NCBI GenBank assembly: GCA_964608495.1
Contig: CAZSOQ010000110.1
Coordinates: 1-16,919 of the forward strand
Source: JAKORR01 sp964608495
GTDB taxonomy: Bacteria > Armatimonadota > Zipacnadia > Zipacnadales > FEN-943
Length of the DNA: 16,919 nucleotides
Direction: 5' to 3'
In this document: positions 16,501 to 16,919 of the stretch, piece by piece
Layout of the letters: every line of letters begins with the position of its first letter
How positions within the stretch are numbered: position 1 is the first letter of the stretch
Notes under the pieces: generated by a model
Told to the model about the DNA's origin: nothing
Databases searched by the model: none
What the model saw: only the letters and a program-made list of their open reading frames with translations
Made by a program: the position numbers and the translations under genes

Positions 16501-16577
16501 GGGACGGGCGGCTGGTGCTGGCCGTGGGCGACCTGGCTCGCGACATCGCGTGCAAGGTCCGGTACGCGGGGGAGTGA
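13521..16577 (+). CDS. exported DUF5060-containing GH5-like (clan GH-A) glycoside hydrolase
   Basis: A 1018-residue protein. The start is chosen by GGAGG at 7 nt; it gives a long basic N-region (residues 1-21) before the hydrophobic stretch 22-42, with likely cleavage ACA|QD. Residues 45-260 form a beta-rich domain I cannot name. Residues 295-395 match a DUF5060-type Ig-like domain ('YEDPFDPSDVDVVARIVTP', 'FLPTEAGEHRVSLRVRD'), which usually precedes GH barrels. The TIM barrel covers about 400-740: 'RNPLALARGGDEPFFCLGVN', 'NFIRLRMDSW', likely acid/base E582 in 'LWEFFNEAV', 'QVHDYS' (H643, Y645), likely nucleophile E672 in 'IVGEFGF'. Residues 775-915 look like another sandwich, possibly carbohydrate-binding, and 920-1018 a small beta domain ('GLRDGKAEVEWWEPMTGE') common at the ends of such enzymes. 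The fold suits mannanase or cellulase-like activity, but the substrate is not readable. Its stop is TGA, unlike the TAG of the other cluster genes. Confidence 0.85.
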   Translation: MDSPTSAHRARRPGPRMGLCRPAAGVVLPFVIALGLGPLACAQDTFTSGPWSWQETPSGLRLNLDDQPLISLELVQLVDTSSGWKPVYANGGKDSRPAVGPLADGRVGSRSTLTGPLAFERETWVEQDRLQIAVTCEVLDPGPATRFFYSLEIPAVVLADGAWRADVEGVPCGAEIAAAGGSAIVEPVERLEVISQRGLLDLQGSAEGAAWSFQDWRRPPHDAFRLRIELPAKAGLRFAARLSLGRTEPAPSVADFLSEARQRARALLDLSHQEPLAARGLTCLTPRPAVGAACELLADIGCTYEDPFDPSDVDVVARIVTPSREYSLPAYYYQPFAREQAEGRDEVTAGAAEWRLRFLPTEAGEHRVSLRVRDRTGTAECGPVSGPVSVPVAAADWPGVLRVSARNPLALARGGDEPFFCLGVNIFDRTDLGRPLPPGRIDRSAGYIESLAAAGGNFIRLRMDSWWFAIDNPPSPGSGYLGPGRFNQRACWDVDRLLDLCERLGVQVMLCLENANATVNSPGEAWREAYNTYSAANGGPCETMADFWTDEAARDLMRRKIRYCVARWSARPALGLWEFFNEAVLGGKVEPGPIVAWHDEMAREFKRLDPYGHLVTTSPMGERDPEASKALWAVGALDVAQVHDYSRMNTADVYHTAQEGATAFGKPFIVGEFGFQGAEVRAGGFSYAQDAQGLVAHLGHWAGALSLGAAAPLDWYVNYLDAQGLWGDFTRLAAFLADLPRDDPALGPLHVAAVAVEPGGPLAEPRDATIAPEPSWEKSPHTRYVVKDDGSPSPEKGLNGILWGTVNHADLREPPTFVANYPRAGRFVAHVMEVVGRGSNPVRLTLDGRVALEEDLVCEEGKVERWEARQPGPTGNLALMYDRDLAIDVPAGEHEISVENLGRDRLTVLYRLEGYRTREHTPGVMAVGLVHGRGVHLWIANRTWTPEVLLGTVETIAARGVRVTVEGLRDGKAEVEWWEPMTGEKLRTEPAEIRDGRLVLAVGDLARDIACKVRYAGE
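14664..14687 (+). repeat. perfect 12-bp tandem duplication in the DUF5060 glycosidase gene
   Basis: GGGCCCGTGAGC occurs twice without a gap (14664-14675 and 14676-14687). It stays in frame and adds a second Gly-Pro-Val-Ser at residues 382-389, in the linker between the DUF5060 domain and the barrel. Likely a recent slippage event. Confidence 0.9.
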
Positions 16578-16677
16578 CAGGCAGCCGAGACGCGCCCTGG
16601 GCAGAGGAGGGCCTGGGACGCCGGTAGTCACAGGCTCAGGCCGGCGCAGGCGGCCGGGGGCCCCCGGTCCCCATCCC
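16578..16677. other. convergent intergenic region
   Basis: One hundred bases between the DUF5060 glycosidase stop and the zinc-ribbon stop. No open frame with a ribosome site was seen. The main structure is the palindrome at 16654-16667. Confidence 0.6.
16652..16669. terminator. candidate bidirectional terminator around a perfect 14-bp palindrome
   Basis: CCGGGGGCCCCCGG at 16654-16667 is a perfect palindrome, and flanking G16653/T16668 (wobble) and G16652/C16669 extend it. As RNA it folds to a strong stem with a 4-nt loop. It starts 8 bp past the zinc-ribbon stop on the minus strand and 74 bp past the glycosidase stop on the plus strand. No T tract is present. Confidence 0.4.
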
Positions 16678-16919
16678 TTACTCGAACCTCCGCCCGCAGT
16701 CGTCGCAGAACCTGGCGTCGGGCGCGCTGGTGCCGCCACAGTGCGCGCACTTCCGCTGCAGCTCGGCGCCACACTGCTTGCAGAATCGCGCGTCGGGCGC
16801 GTTGGGCGTATGGCAGGTCGGGCAGGTCACGTCACCGGGCGACTCGTCCTCGTTCTCGTCCGACGCGGCGCGCAGCCCCCGACCGACCGCCCCCGCCACG
16901 GCCTCGATCCCCTCGGCCC
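16678..16919 (-). CDS. double zinc-ribbon protein, 5' end outside the window
   Basis: The frame stays open to the right edge, past a GTG at 16899 that has no visible ribosome site, so this is probably the C-terminus of a longer protein. Before the zinc part it reads 'AEGIEAVAGAVGRGLRAA', a likely amphipathic helix, then an acidic linker 'SDENEDESPGD'. Two zinc ribbons follow, each with a pair of knuckles: 'CPTC...FCKQC' and 'CAHC...FCDDC', joined by the repeated 'APDARFC' block, as in DZR-type (double zinc ribbon) domains. Such tails are found on several unrelated bacterial proteins, including SPFH-domain proteins and small membrane proteins, so the main function cannot be read here. It has no signal peptide or sugar-related domain in view and likely marks the edge of the polysaccharide cluster. 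Its stop is TAA. Confidence 0.75.
   Translation of the reverse strand, partial: AEGIEAVAGAVGRGLRAASDENEDESPGDVTCPTCHTPNAPDARFCKQCGAELQRKCAHCGGTSAPDARFCDDCGRRFE

Overview
The window is very GC-rich (roughly 70% by eye) and densely coded. It carries seven protein genes: five complete and two cut by the window edges. All the complete products, and probably the first partial one, look like large exported multi-domain proteins for breaking down plant or other polysaccharides. The style (signal peptide ending in A-Q, then 'N-G-D-F' jelly-roll modules, then a catalytic barrel, with very long proteins and no SusC/SusD pair) resembles loci of Armatimonadota, Planctomycetota and neighbouring uncultured phyla. 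The sequence alone does not settle which. No tRNA, rRNA, CRISPR array, transposase or phage gene was seen.

Layout, left to right. 2-1231 (+): 3' part of a right-handed parallel beta-helix protein. It converges on a minus-strand pair transcribed as 8257-3662 then 3611-1269, 50 bp apart and likely co-transcribed: a 1531-residue GH42-like glycosidase with two glutamine-amidotransferase-like domains, then a secreted PHP-domain (CehA/McbA or DUF3604-like) metallohydrolase. 8258-8504: divergent intergenic region. 8505-10781 (+): GH10 endo-xylanase-type enzyme with two tandem carbohydrate-binding modules. It converges on 13342-10811 (-): a GH39-like clan GH-A glycosidase with two N-terminal modules and a possible lipoprotein signal. 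13343-13520: second divergent intergenic region. 13521-16577 (+): a DUF5060-containing GH5-like clan GH-A glycosidase. It converges on 16919-16678 (-): the C-terminal end of a double zinc-ribbon protein, probably not part of the degradation cluster.

How the genes may work together (inference): GH10 cuts the xylan-type backbone, the GH39-like, GH5-like and GH42-like enzymes attack other backbones or side chains, the beta-helix protein may be a lyase or binder, and the PHP protein may remove a non-sugar substituent or other hydrolysable group. The jelly-roll modules would hold the enzymes on the substrate. No transporter, regulator or sugar-metabolism gene lies in the window, so uptake and control must be encoded elsewhere. 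Catalytic residues are visible in all four glycosidases and the metal ligands are visible in the PHP protein, so none looks degenerate.
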